A stretch of DNA of 64,000 nt from Yersinia pekkanenii (GTDB taxonomy: Bacteria > Pseudomonadota > Gammaproteobacteria > Enterobacterales > Enterobacteriaceae): assembly GCF_001152565.1 (NCBI RefSeq), contig NZ_CQAZ01000017.1, positions 1-64,000 on the forward strand, read 5' to 3'. Positions within the stretch are counted from its first letter, which is position 1. Each line of letters starts with the position of its first letter. The notes beneath the pieces were generated by a model that had not been told where the DNA came from, searched no databases, and was given only the letters and a program-made list of their open reading frames with translations. Positions 52,895 to 61,847 of this stretch are shown here, in pieces. The position numbers and the translations under genes are program-made.

Positions 52895-55800
52895 TTATGA
52901 CTTACTGACCAATACAACGAGCGGCGTTAACACACCAGCGTTTGCCGTACCTGAGTATGAAGCAGAGGAGCGATATTCGATTGTTGTTACACTGTTCGCA
53001 GCAATATTAAGAGAATAACTTTGAGAGTTGAATTGAGCCGCCGATCCGTTTGAACTTTGTGTTGTCCAATTTAAAATACTACTACCGTTTATATATAATG
53101 TGATAACGCTACTTGCTGACGTACTCCCTGATGTACTCGATGATGACGCAAAACTAAGAATACAGGGTATTGCTAATATTCGGGCAAATGGTTGGGACGC
53201 AATTGTCATAACACCGCTGTTCGAATTAAGAATGTACGTTTTTGTCACATCGCCTTGGATTTTCTCAGCATAAATCGTACCGCTGAAAACACCATCTGTC
53301 GCACTTAGTGTTCCAGAGAATGTACCACTCGTAGCCTGTATTTTACCTTTGATATCGATATTCATGGCGTAAAGGGTCCCGGCTTTATTTAATTGCCAGC
53401 CAGACGTATTAGCAACATAGTTAGTACTTTGAATAACCGAACCAATTTTCGCATTACTAATAGATGCGTCCTGAATCTTGGCAGTACTAATAGATGCGTC
53501 CTGAATTTTAGCATTTGTAATACTGGCATCTTTAATCTTGGCAGCATCAATAGCACCATTCTGAATCTTGGCATTCGAGACAGAAAGATCATTAATTTGT
53601 GCGGTTCCAATACTGGCGTCCTGAATCACTGCTGAATTCATATAAACCTTCCCATTCTGTACTACGAATGGATAGACCTTAGTACTCTGTGATGCCGCGT
53701 CTGTTCCAATTATTGAGAACCTATCAGCCACGAACGTAGCAACACTCTCCTTTCCGTCTGCCGCCAAAACAAGCCCCGCTATATTCCCATTAGCACTAAC
53801 CTGTAATTGCCATTTAGAACCCAACTCATCGGTGACCTGAGATTGAATAACCCCATCCAATTTAGGACTATTGATAATTCCATCTACAACATCATCATTG
53901 AGTTTAGAATATGGTACTTTACTATTCTGGTTAAAACCAATTGGGGGACTATATACTACGCCATCGATACCAAATTTATCATATTGTCCTGCCTTGATGA
54001 AATACGAACCATCAGATAGGTTAAAACTCGCAGAATAAACATTATTAGATTGGAAATACTGAACGCTAGAGCTGAATTCAATATCTACGGCGACCATTAC
54101 AACGATACCCGCATAATCTGGAACATTTGATTCTATCCATTCTACAAAGAACAGATCAATTCCAGATTTGAAAATAGCCCCTGCGAGAGCTGGCGATTGT
54201 GGATTTTGTACTGTTATCTGTACTTCTTGACTATAGATATTATTTGAGAATCCCCACACAATAATACCAAATGTTCTCTTACGCCCAATCCCATCACCTT
54301 TATTCATTTCAAATGTATAATTAAAGTTCGATACTTGAGAATAATAAGACTTAAGATATACGCCATTACCATCATAAACTTTCACTTCATAATACTTGAA
54401 GTACTCAACAAATGGTTTTCCATTGACCTGTACGGAGTTCTGGTTATCCCATGAGATACTAAAATCAGTACTGTTAGTATTGAACTGATCAATATCTCCA
54501 TTATCCAGTTTCAAGCCAGTAACAATAGGTAGGGTGAACGCCAATTGAGGAATAGAATTCATAACAGTTATCAATTCTGAGACAACACCAATATTATTAT
54601 ATCCACACACACCAAAATCATACTTGGTATCAGGTTCAAGCCCATAGACTTCATAGCTATTTTGATATTGATTGAGACTTGCCAATTTAACCCAAACTGT
54701 AGAATTCGATTTCTTGTATCTAACATGATAACCGCGAACTTGTGAATCAGGGCTGAAATCCCAATTAAGTACTACAGTGCCACCATTAACCGTATTACCT
54801 TTCTTGACTACTGTTAGGTTCGTTGGAGGTTGAACAAATTGTGAATTAGGTAAAGTACTGGAACCTGCCTGTGGGAAATTTCCAACATCATTACCACTGT
54901 AGATCTCGTCAAAGTATTCGATAAGGGTAAATTGATTGATCCCAACTTTCTTAACAGACAATGGAATTATTTTTTGTAATACTCGGAATTTCTTATTATT
55001 GTATCCCATTTCTGGAAATGTCATTGTGACGACATCATAAACTTTAAGGTCATACCCGACGTGCGAATTAAATGTTATAGTAGTATTCAAGTACTGAGAC
55101 TTTCGCATTTCTTTATTGGCAAGAAATGATAATTGAGTTTTATCCTGAACCCAAAGATAATTCAAATCTTTCTTGATAATTACGCCATCACGTTTTAATT
55201 GTTCTGATGCGTATAGGTCACTTGGATAACGTACTATATCATTACTGTAATCGCCTATTGGATTCGTATATGTAACGTCCATTGTATTGTAATAATCGGT
55301 ATTCGTACCAGAGACGACTTGTACTTCACCAATGATAGATGACTCATCGAATGCGAAAATGGGTACATCTGCCGTATCAACAGTAAGGTAGATCTTGCCA
55401 GTACTTTCATATATAACACCCGCAAATGTTTGTAAAATACTTTCTAAGTTTTCCTTATACGTTTTTGAGTAATCAATTGATCCATTCGAATACAATTCGT
55501 GATTAACACAGTATTGAGCAATGTTTTGGAATGATGCCATATCAATATTTTGTGAATCAAATCCGAATCCAAATTCTTCATTTGTTAAGTAATCATACAC
55601 TTGATTTACGGGATTAGATGAACTTGATTTCTGACTGGTTAAAATATCTGTAATTTGACGACCTTTCATCTCTACAGAGAGAGCATAATTTTGATTGGTT
55701 AATATTCCACCCAACATACTATCTTCTGTCTTGGTAATAACTGAACATATTTGTACTAATCCATCACCCCTAAAATTATCTGTCCATTGAGAACCACCAT

Positions 55801-56341
55801 ATTGTTTTGCCAATGACATAGAACCTGAATATGATGATTTACCGAATCGTACCTCTAATTGTAGATATGGTCTGAACTTGTCAAACAGTAAAGTACTATC
55901 AACAATACCCTCTTTGGTGATTGGTTGTGCCAATACTGCTACGTTATCGAAATAGATTTGATTGATCTTATTGCCACATTCACCAATTGAAATGGCATGA
56001 ACCGTACATAACTTTGCCCCCGTATCATTTGGGATGTTTTGCCATGCTACTATTGAACCCACTTTCACGAATGCTTCAGTACTGACATTTAACTTGTCAC
56101 CACCATAAATTATAGGAATTCCAGTGCTTGGGGATGTGGAGCGAGAATTTGAACTACTCGTACTTGAATAGGTTGATGTTCCAGAACTACCGATTTTCAT
56201 CATGCTGGCACTGGCAATATATGACAATGCGGCCACCCCAACGCCAATTGCGATCATGGCTATTGTACTGACTGTCGCGGCTACTGCTGCTGCCGCACTC
56301 ATACCCGCGATTACTGCTCCAATTACTGCGATGAAGCCCAT
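52895..56341 (-). CDS. Central tail tip / host-specificity protein (J-like)
   Basis: At 1148 residues this is the largest prophage protein. It has a hydrophobic N-terminal region (1-50), a tail-tip core (to about 480, ending in the FRVLQKIIPLSVKKVGINQF strands), fibronectin type III-like domains (about 500-590 and probably one or two after), and a C-terminal region with decapeptide repeats of the type DASISNAKIQ (about 900-970). The C-terminal strand domain follows. It should form the tail tip and contact the host receptor. It starts one base after the upstream gene ends. Confidence 0.88.
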   Translation of the reverse strand: MGFIAVIGAVIAGMSAAAAVAATVSTIAMIAIGVGVAALSYIASASMMKIGSSGTSTYSSTSSSNSRSTSPSTGIPIIYGGDKLNVSTEAFVKVGSIVAWQNIPNDTGAKLCTVHAISIGECGNKINQIYFDNVAVLAQPITKEGIVDSTLLFDKFRPYLQLEVRFGKSSYSGSMSLAKQYGGSQWTDNFRGDGLVQICSVITKTEDSMLGGILTNQNYALSVEMKGRQITDILTSQKSSSSNPVNQVYDYLTNEEFGFGFDSQNIDMASFQNIAQYCVNHELYSNGSIDYSKTYKENLESILQTFAGVIYESTGKIYLTVDTADVPIFAFDESSIIGEVQVVSGTNTDYYNTMDVTYTNPIGDYSNDIVRYPSDLYASEQLKRDGVIIKKDLNYLWVQDKTQLSFLANKEMRKSQYLNTTITFNSHVGYDLKVYDVVTMTFPEMGYNNKKFRVLQKIIPLSVKKVGINQFTLIEYFDEIYSGNDVGNFPQAGSSTLPNSQFVQPPTNLTVVKKGNTVNGGTVVLNWDFSPDSQVRGYHVRYKKSNSTVWVKLASLNQYQNSYEVYGLEPDTKYDFGVCGYNNIGVVSELITVMNSIPQLAFTLPIVTGLKLDNGDIDQFNTNSTDFSISWDNQNSVQVNGKPFVEYFKYYEVKVYDGNGVYLKSYYSQVSNFNYTFEMNKGDGIGRKRTFGIIVWGFSNNIYSQEVQITVQNPQSPALAGAIFKSGIDLFFVEWIESNVPDYAGIVVMVAVDIEFSSSVQYFQSNNVYSASFNLSDGSYFIKAGQYDKFGIDGVVYSPPIGFNQNSKVPYSKLNDDVVDGIINSPKLDGVIQSQVTDELGSKWQLQVSANGNIAGLVLAADGKESVATFVADRFSIIGTDAASQSTKVYPFVVQNGKVYMNSAVIQDASIGTAQINDLSVSNAKIQNGAIDAAKIKDASITNAKIQDASISTAKIQDASISNAKIGSVIQSTNYVANTSGWQLNKAGTLYAMNIDIKGKIQATSGTFSGTLSATDGVFSGTIYAEKIQGDVTKTYILNSNSGVMTIASQPFARILAIPCILSFASSSSTSGSTSASSVITLYINGSSILNWTTQSSNGSAAQFNSQSYSLNIAANSVTTIEYRSSASYSGTANAGVLTPLVVLVSKS
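53461..53620 (-). repeat. Decapeptide-coding repeats in the J-like gene
   Basis: About five near-identical 30-bp units (TGCGTCCTGAAT..TTGGCAGTACTAATAGA and variants) encode DASI(S/T)NAKIQ-type repeats. Such repeats form extended triple-stranded fiber segments and can change in number by recombination. Confidence 0.75.
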
Positions 56342-56342
56342 A

Positions 56343-56747
56343 TTATGATTTCCTTATTCTATAAATTTTGTATTCACAATCCGTGGAATACTTTGTTATT
56401 TGATATTTGTTTTTTTCTTGATTCAGTACTAAATATTTGCCCATCCAATATATGGAACAATGAAACCCATCCACATCTACGAGAATATCTCCTTCCATGG
56501 GATGATCTACTTCATCACATAATTCTTGGCATAGATGAACAATGTTTTTAAACGTTCCTTTCTTGGCAAGTAATCTAAATCCTGCCTTGGCTGTTTTGTA
56601 CTTCCCTACTAATTCATCCCTATAATTTGTATTTCCTAATATTAGGTCTACTACTGTGAATGCCATAATATGACAATCATTGACGCCAAATTCGAATTCT
56701 TGTTCTAATAATTGAGATAGGTATTGTGTGATTCTTCCATGATCCAT
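56343..56747 (-). CDS. DUF6950-type NlpC/P60-like tail protein (K-like)
   Basis: A 134-residue protein with FEFGVNDCHIMAFTVVD, a Cys preceded by Asn-Asp as in phage NlpC/P60-like and DUF6950 proteins, and a later DGFHCSIYW that supplies a histidine. It sits just before the J-like gene, where lambda has K. It may cleave peptidoglycan during DNA entry. Confidence 0.7.
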   Translation of the reverse strand: MDHGRITQYLSQLLEQEFEFGVNDCHIMAFTVVDLILGNTNYRDELVGKYKTAKAGFRLLAKKGTFKNIVHLCQELCDEVDHPMEGDILVDVDGFHCSIYWMGKYLVLNQEKNKYQITKYSTDCEYKIYRIRKS

Positions 56748-56757
56748 TAGTTCTTCC

Positions 56758-57387
56758 TTAGTTCTTCCATTGTTGCGTACTATTAATAATTCCTATCAGA
56801 TCAAAGAATTGATCCCCTTTATGAGTACTTTGATGTATGCTGGTAGATGATAGTACTGGCTGGCTTCTATCTAACTTTTTCCAAATAGAATTAAGATTAA
56901 GAGTTGTTTCATTTTTCACAGAGCCAGTAGTATTACTGAAAGTACTTTCAAAGTTATTGATATAACCAGAAAACATACGATCATGTGAAATAACATTACC
57001 ATTTGCTGGATTAAGGATTGTTAGGTAAATGTTTACCTTGGCGTTGTTAAGTAAACCCTGAGACAGTAGTGATATATATGGTTGTTCGACATTTGAAATC
57101 TTAAATGAAGTACCATTGTTAGATATTGAATTCTTCTCTGTTGTCGTACTGAATGAATCATCGATGAAGTCGGGAGCAGATTTATAATCGATGCCATTTG
57201 CTGTTAGGTCTGTCCATGAATCTGTGATGTAAATTGGAGCTGTAGTACTGTTAGGAATAACATCCAAGCATTTAACAACAACATTGAGTTGATATACATC
57301 AGATTCTGTTAGTACGGTCTTATTACCACCACGAGTAACATTCCAGTACTTGATCAGATCTGGATTAGTTAGGATTGAATTGTTCAT
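56758..57387 (-). CDS. Tail tip/baseplate protein (L-like position)
   Basis: A 209-residue beta-rich protein (LNVVVKCLDVIPNSTTAPIY, FSGYINNFESTF, STHKGDQFFDLIGIIN). Position between the M-like and K-like genes suggests the equivalent of lambda L or a DUF2163-type hub protein; sequence identity to either is not evident. The C-terminal THKGDQFFD motif resembles the end of such hub proteins. Start overlaps the upstream stop (TAATG). Confidence 0.6.
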   Translation of the reverse strand: MNNSILTNPDLIKYWNVTRGGNKTVLTESDVYQLNVVVKCLDVIPNSTTAPIYITDSWTDLTANGIDYKSAPDFIDDSFSTTTEKNSISNNGTSFKISNVEQPYISLLSQGLLNNAKVNIYLTILNPANGNVISHDRMFSGYINNFESTFSNTTGSVKNETTLNLNSIWKKLDRSQPVLSSTSIHQSTHKGDQFFDLIGIINSTQQWKN

Positions 57388-57983
57388 TATGATGTTACAT
57401 CCTCAATTGCGGATATGTTCATACTTATGATATTTCCCGAATTATAATCAGTCTTATCATTACTGTTCTGTAAGATGAATGTACCCATGATATTATTAAA
57501 TTTGATATTTTCAGATAATTGCACTGTTTTTCTTAGAGATGGATATATGGATAGATTACCCAAACCATCATTACTAATAATCTTATATATCTTTTTATGA
57601 TTGGTAAATTGTATGATAGTTCCTACTTCTAATTTAGTACTGGCAAGTACTTTAATAACATATGAACCTGCATTTGAAATAGCCAATGCCTGTACTAACG
57701 ATTGTTGCCCCCCGTTATATTGGCTATACCAGCCAAGGGAATGTTCAAAGGGACGACTTAGGCCATATTGGGCTTGGAATGCTTGAATTTCTTGACGGAA
57801 TTGTTTGGTTGCCTGAATTTTGAAAGTAAGCGTATAGTACTGGCAACCTGTTGATCTTGATATTGTTTGACCAGTCCATGATTGATTTTGGTACAATGGT
57901 TGATTATCAGATAATACGAAATCACTGATAAGAATGTTTTTAGAGAACATTTTGAGGACTCCTAATGTTGTATTGTTCTCCAT
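57387..57983 (-). CDS. Distal tail protein (M-like position)
   Basis: A 198-residue protein, first gene after the tape measure. It contains GLSRPFEHSLGWYSQYNGGQ and an internal KVLASTKLEVGTIIQF segment that looks like a small barrel insert. By position it is the minor/distal tail protein that caps the tube. A terminator-like hairpin lies just upstream at 57995-58019. Confidence 0.6.
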   Translation of the reverse strand: MENNTTLGVLKMFSKNILISDFVLSDNQPLYQNQSWTGQTISRSTGCQYYTLTFKIQATKQFRQEIQAFQAQYGLSRPFEHSLGWYSQYNGGQQSLVQALAISNAGSYVIKVLASTKLEVGTIIQFTNHKKIYKIISNDGLGNLSIYPSLRKTVQLSENIKFNNIMGTFILQNSNDKTDYNSGNIISMNISAIEDVTS

Positions 57984-57994
57984 TATTTATTAAC

Positions 57995-58019
57995 AAAAAA
58001 GCCACGTCTTAGGTGGCTT
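57995..58019 (-). terminator. Terminator-like hairpin after the tape measure gene
   Basis: AAGCCAC (58019-58013 read on the minus strand) pairs with GTGGCTT (58005-57999), with six T after it. It is inside the tail gene cluster and may lower expression of the tip genes or need antitermination. Confidence 0.75.
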
Positions 58020-58023
58020 AGTA

Positions 58024-60270
58024 TTATGAGTTTCTTTGTTGAGATTGACGAACTGCTTGTAATATAACATCTGCGTGTTGTTTACACATTTCGGTGAATC
58101 GTTGTGAACTGATATCTCCACCACCTTGTAAAATAAGGGGAGCCTGTATTGTGATCTCGCCAGTGCTTTCACCATTCTGTGTAGTCGACAAAAATGAAGT
58201 GAGGTCACGGTTAGCTTCTGGCTGAACAACACGTTCCCCAGCTTTTAATACCCAAGTACTGTTATCAGTTGGGATTGAATCAATACCACTATGTGCCTGT
58301 CCCTCAATCTGAGTACCTTGTATAGTACTGACAATTGAAGCACCTTGAGCGATTGTAGAAGCAATTACGGGCAAATTCTGAGGAAATCCCAACGCAATAG
58401 CCTTACTTATTCCAGCTTGAATATTAATAATTGCGTTAGCAACAGCTATACCCTTCTGAACCGCGAAGGCCGCCTGTGCGATACCTGACGACTTACCAAA
58501 AGCCCCCTCCATGATAATACCCATATCCCCTGCGGCGGTTGATATCATGGTTAACTGTGCTGAATGACTATTTGCTTCAAGTGCTACCGTCTTTTGAGCA
58601 TAAAATAATTGGATTTCAGACTTACGTTTCTCATACTCATCTAATGATTGTAATTTTGCGGCATACAATTGGTTATTAATTATCAGTTCTTCATTCTGTT
58701 GAGCTTGTAACTGATTTAGGGCAACTTCATTATTACGACTATCAAAAGGATTATCAGCATTCGGTTGATTAAGACCAATACGTTCATCCTGTGCTTTTTT
58801 AACTAATCCCAATTGTTCTGGATTTAACTTGTCACCAATAGCCGCCAAATTCTCCTGTAACTTCTTGGGATCACTTTCTTGGATCATAGAATCAATCATA
58901 GATTTGAATGATGATGATCTGGATTGATATTGTTGTTGTAAATATTCGGAAGTTTGTTGCTCTGATAATTGTAATGTTGCTGCACTTTCGCGAAGTTTCT
59001 TCTCAATTTGATCTTGTTGATAATTGAATTGTTTTATTTTCAAGGATGCTGCACTATTTGATATCTGTGCCATTGTTTGAGTTAAAGTATTCTCGGCTTG
59101 TAAACGTTTCGCTGCCATCGCTTTTGCTATTGCTTCTGCCTTGGCTGCTGCGGCTTTCATATCAGATTCAATTTTGTTCGGATCTACCCATCCACCTTTG
59201 GGTGCTGTAGCTTCTGCGATTGCGTTTGCCAAATCAGTTTTTAAGTCTATCGCTTTTTGACGAACACTATTAATCGATTCTTGAACTGGATCTTTAGTAC
59301 CATTATCCATAGCTCCAGTTTGAAAACCACCACCCATGTAATTAAGGTTGCCAGCATTTCGTAATTGCTGCCAAATATCAATCATGTCTTGTAATGAACC
59401 TGTTGATTCTCGAATACGATCATTCAATTCATTAAAGAAACCCATTTCCTTTGGTCGTTCTGTCACTGATGCTACAAGTGCGTTAATACCACCAATCAAT
59501 GGTGTTAATCCTTCTGCCATTAATAATTTTGTAGTACCAGTTAGAGTATTAAGTTGAGCATCAAATTCTTTATATTTCTCGGCACTTTCATTCGTTAAAG
59601 TAATATTCTGACTTTGAATATAATTCAGGGCATCTTGTTCTGAACTGTGTTGTTTCAACGTTGAAACCAAAATAGAACTATCACCAGCCAATGATTCCAT
59701 GACGTTTTTTATTTCTGATGCGTTTTTTCCAGCCCTGGCCATTTCATAGTACGTATGTACAACAGCTTTTAGGCCGCCATCGGTCTGGTTCAAATACTTG
59801 TTATATTGTTGAAGTTCAATTCCATACGATTGTAAGTTTGCTGCCACACCGCCGCCAGTACTATACGCTTCTCCAAGTTTATCAATGACTTGCGTGTTGA
59901 TATTCCCGAATTTCTCCATACTGAGGCCAGTACCGTAAAATGCTTTTTCTAATTGTTGAAGCATCTCAATAGAAACACCTGATGTTGTACTAATCTGGTT
60001 TAACTCACGAACGTAAGCATTACTCGCCAAAGCCAAACCACCAAGAGCCGTTATCGCCATAGCTCCAACACTCGCTACACCCATCAACCCAGTACTTAGG
60101 GATCCTGCGTTTGCGGCTAATCCACCAAACCTACTGGTTAGGTCGCCAACCACGCCACCAGTTTGTTGTCCAAAAGTTTGTAGTGATTTGTTCGCATTAT
60201 TCAAGCCCTGAGTTAGTTGTGTCGTATCGCCGAATATTGAGAATACCAACGATTGATTATTTGCTGCCAT
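58024..60270 (-). CDS. Tape measure protein
   Basis: A 748-residue protein that sets tail length. The N-terminal part (MAANNQSLVFSIFGDTTQLTQ) is followed by hydrophobic glycine/alanine-rich stretches (GLMGVASVGAMAITALGGLALAS; residues about 55-85), a long coiled-coil middle (about 300-560), a second hydrophobic region (AAFAVQKGIAVANAIINIQAGISKAIAL) and a DUF-like SGIDSIPTDNSTWVLKAGERVV C-terminal motif common in tape measures. It follows the tail assembly chaperones as expected. Confidence 0.9.
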   Translation of the reverse strand: MAANNQSLVFSIFGDTTQLTQGLNNANKSLQTFGQQTGGVVGDLTSRFGGLAANAGSLSTGLMGVASVGAMAITALGGLALASNAYVRELNQISTTSGVSIEMLQQLEKAFYGTGLSMEKFGNINTQVIDKLGEAYSTGGGVAANLQSYGIELQQYNKYLNQTDGGLKAVVHTYYEMARAGKNASEIKNVMESLAGDSSILVSTLKQHSSEQDALNYIQSQNITLTNESAEKYKEFDAQLNTLTGTTKLLMAEGLTPLIGGINALVASVTERPKEMGFFNELNDRIRESTGSLQDMIDIWQQLRNAGNLNYMGGGFQTGAMDNGTKDPVQESINSVRQKAIDLKTDLANAIAEATAPKGGWVDPNKIESDMKAAAAKAEAIAKAMAAKRLQAENTLTQTMAQISNSAASLKIKQFNYQQDQIEKKLRESAATLQLSEQQTSEYLQQQYQSRSSSFKSMIDSMIQESDPKKLQENLAAIGDKLNPEQLGLVKKAQDERIGLNQPNADNPFDSRNNEVALNQLQAQQNEELIINNQLYAAKLQSLDEYEKRKSEIQLFYAQKTVALEANSHSAQLTMISTAAGDMGIIMEGAFGKSSGIAQAAFAVQKGIAVANAIINIQAGISKAIALGFPQNLPVIASTIAQGASIVSTIQGTQIEGQAHSGIDSIPTDNSTWVLKAGERVVQPEANRDLTSFLSTTQNGESTGEITIQAPLILQGGGDISSQRFTEMCKQHADVILQAVRQSQQRNS

Positions 60271-60643
60271 TATCTTTATCCTCCGTGAACAATCGCATCA
60301 TGTTGTCATGTTTTTTCTTATTCTGTTCTTCTAATAATTCTTGTTGTGATTTTCCCGAAATTAGACCACACATATCAAAGTCCTGAATACTGATCGAACG
60401 CATACCCTCTTTAGACATGTTGCCAGATGATTTATAGAGCGTTTCCAGTACTTGTGCATGTCGGATTTGATCAATACGTGGGCCAGATGGTGCAATGTGA
60501 TTCTCATAGATATACAAGGCATTGAATAAAGGTAAGGGCATAGCCCCCATTTCTTGGAAACTATGCCCTCGCCTTGCCAGTACTGAAAGGTAGTACTGAA
60601 CCTGTGGATCACATCTTATTTTTTTTTTCAGTTTTAGGGACAT
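60257..60643 (-). CDS. Tail assembly chaperone, T-like frame (frameshift partner)
   Basis: This frame encodes the downstream part of a tail assembly chaperone (KKIRCDPQVQYYLSVLARRG...). Its first ATG lies in the end of the G-like gene, and a run of ten A (60619-60628) is present in the overlap. It is most likely made as a G-T fusion by ribosomal slippage rather than from its own start; the required shift is +1 (or -2). It overlaps the tape measure start by 14 bases. Confidence 0.75.
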   Translation of the reverse strand: MSLKLKKKIRCDPQVQYYLSVLARRGHSFQEMGAMPLPLFNALYIYENHIAPSGPRIDQIRHAQVLETLYKSSGNMSKEGMRSISIQDFDMCGLISGKSQQELLEEQNKKKHDNMMRLFTEDKDNGSK

Positions 60644-60911
60644 CTGAATTCATAGATTCCTGAAAAACTTTGTTGATCTCTGTGTTCATAATGGTCAAAT
60701 ATTTCAAATCTACTTTTTCAACTTGAGAAGTACTTTCAAACAATTGTTCACCGTTAGCATCTACAATACAATTGAATATTGTATTAGTTGAATTGTCACA
60801 TTTTGCGAAAGTATCAAGTGTTGGAAGTTTTACATATACTGTGAATTCGGGGGTTAATGTTATTGGATGTAACTTAGTACCAATAACTAACATTAGGTTT
60901 TGAATATTCAT
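60609..60911 (-). CDS. Tail assembly chaperone, G-like
   Basis: A 100-residue protein between tail tube and tape measure genes, ending in a lysine-rich tail (PKTEKKNKM). Position, size and the downstream overlapping frame match the lambda G gene. It binds the tape measure before tube polymerisation. Its start overlaps the tail tube stop by one base. Confidence 0.75.
   Translation of the reverse strand: MNIQNLMLVIGTKLHPITLTPEFTVYVKLPTLDTFAKCDNSTNTIFNCIVDANGEQLFESTSQVEKVDLKYLTIMNTEINKVFQESMNSDVPKTEKKNKM
60619..60628 (-). promoter_or_regulatory. A10 slippery sequence between the chaperone frames
   Basis: On the minus strand ACT-GAA-AAA-AAA-AAT-AAG in the G frame overlaps CTG-AAA-AAA-AAA-ATA-AGA in the T frame. 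Conserved programmed frameshifting between these genes is well known in tailed phages, usually -1 and sometimes -2 or +1. Confidence 0.65.
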
Positions 60912-61366
60912 TATTCAACCACCGGAAGTAATCCAGATTTCACAGGAGCACCATCAACACTTAGGGTAAATTCGCGAGTTACTACGCTGTCTTTATCACC
61001 AGTAATTGTGTCTTTAGAAATAAATCCATTTAGTACTGTAAAGTATCCAGTTGTTTTAGTCGCATTCTCATAATAACTAATACGAACCTGTACACGGCTT
61101 TGATCTTCGGCTGCTTTAAGTAATGCTAAATGTTGTACATTATCGGGTAGCCAGTTAACTGTTAGGGTAATATCTGGTTGATTACGTGTACCTACTAATT
61201 TACGATCATATACGGAGCCGAATGTCTTAACGCTGATTACTGCTGATTCGGAACCAGTACTTGGGAACGCGGCGACCTCGGGAACAATCACGAATGAAGT
61301 ACTAACTTCTGACCCAGCCTCGCCCAATTCTACGGTTATATTAGAACCACTAAAAATATCAAACAT
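60911..61366 (-). CDS. Major tail tube protein
   Basis: A 151-residue tail tube protein (MFDIFSGSNITVELGEAGSE...). The start at 61366 follows AAGGA by 8 nt; an upstream ATG adds 15 unrelated residues. Identification rests on position before the chaperones and tape measure and on clear similarity to the N-terminal domain of the 61848-63620 protein. Shared blocks include DIF(S/T)GSN, AFPS or TFPS, and GDKDS.VT. It polymerises as rings around the tape measure. Confidence 0.8.
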   Translation of the reverse strand: MFDIFSGSNITVELGEAGSEVSTSFVIVPEVAAFPSTGSESAVISVKTFGSVYDRKLVGTRNQPDITLTVNWLPDNVQHLALLKAAEDQSRVQVRISYYENATKTTGYFTVLNGFISKDTITGDKDSVVTREFTLSVDGAPVKSGLLPVVE

Positions 61367-61420
61367 ATTTAAAATCCTTTTTGTTATATTGGAAACTTCG
61401 TGTCTCCACATTATTATTAT

Positions 61421-61837
61421 TTATCTACTTGGAATGACAGGCCATACTATGGGGATAATACTTATATCAATATCATCAAGGGCAATACGATACAATTTCC
61501 ATTCTAATAGTTCATCTTGTCTTTCTTCGCCAATCTCAATTCTATCATTTAGAATCGATATTCGAGTACTGGCATCATTTATCATTTGGTTCTTTTTAAT
61601 TATTGAATCATCATTAAATTGTTGTTTTGCTCGGTTAAGATCATCTAATGAGGGGCCACTCGTTTCTACCCATGTACCACCTGTCCATTCGCCTGTATCT
61701 ACATCTATATTTGCTTCTTGATATTGAGCTTTATAATAACCGTTACCAACTAAATCTTTTGTCCAGTATGTTGGTAACTCCCCCTCAACATGATCTTCTA
61801 CGTAAAAACCATTCTTATCTAATATGTTTATTTTCAT
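61421..61837 (-). CDS. Tail fiber assembly chaperone (Tfa-like)
   Basis: A 138-residue protein starting MKINILDKNGFYVEDHV, with the typical mixed region DTGEWTGGTWVE and the helical C-terminal half ending WKLYRIALDDIDISIIPIVW. This is the caudovirus Tfa pattern. The start follows AAGGTG by 6 nt. It lies directly downstream of the tail-tube/fiber fusion, its presumed client. Confidence 0.8.
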   Translation of the reverse strand: MKINILDKNGFYVEDHVEGELPTYWTKDLVGNGYYKAQYQEANIDVDTGEWTGGTWVETSGPSLDDLNRAKQQFNDDSIIKKNQMINDASTRISILNDRIEIGEERQDELLEWKLYRIALDDIDISIIPIVWPVIPSR

Positions 61838-61847
61838 TATATACACC

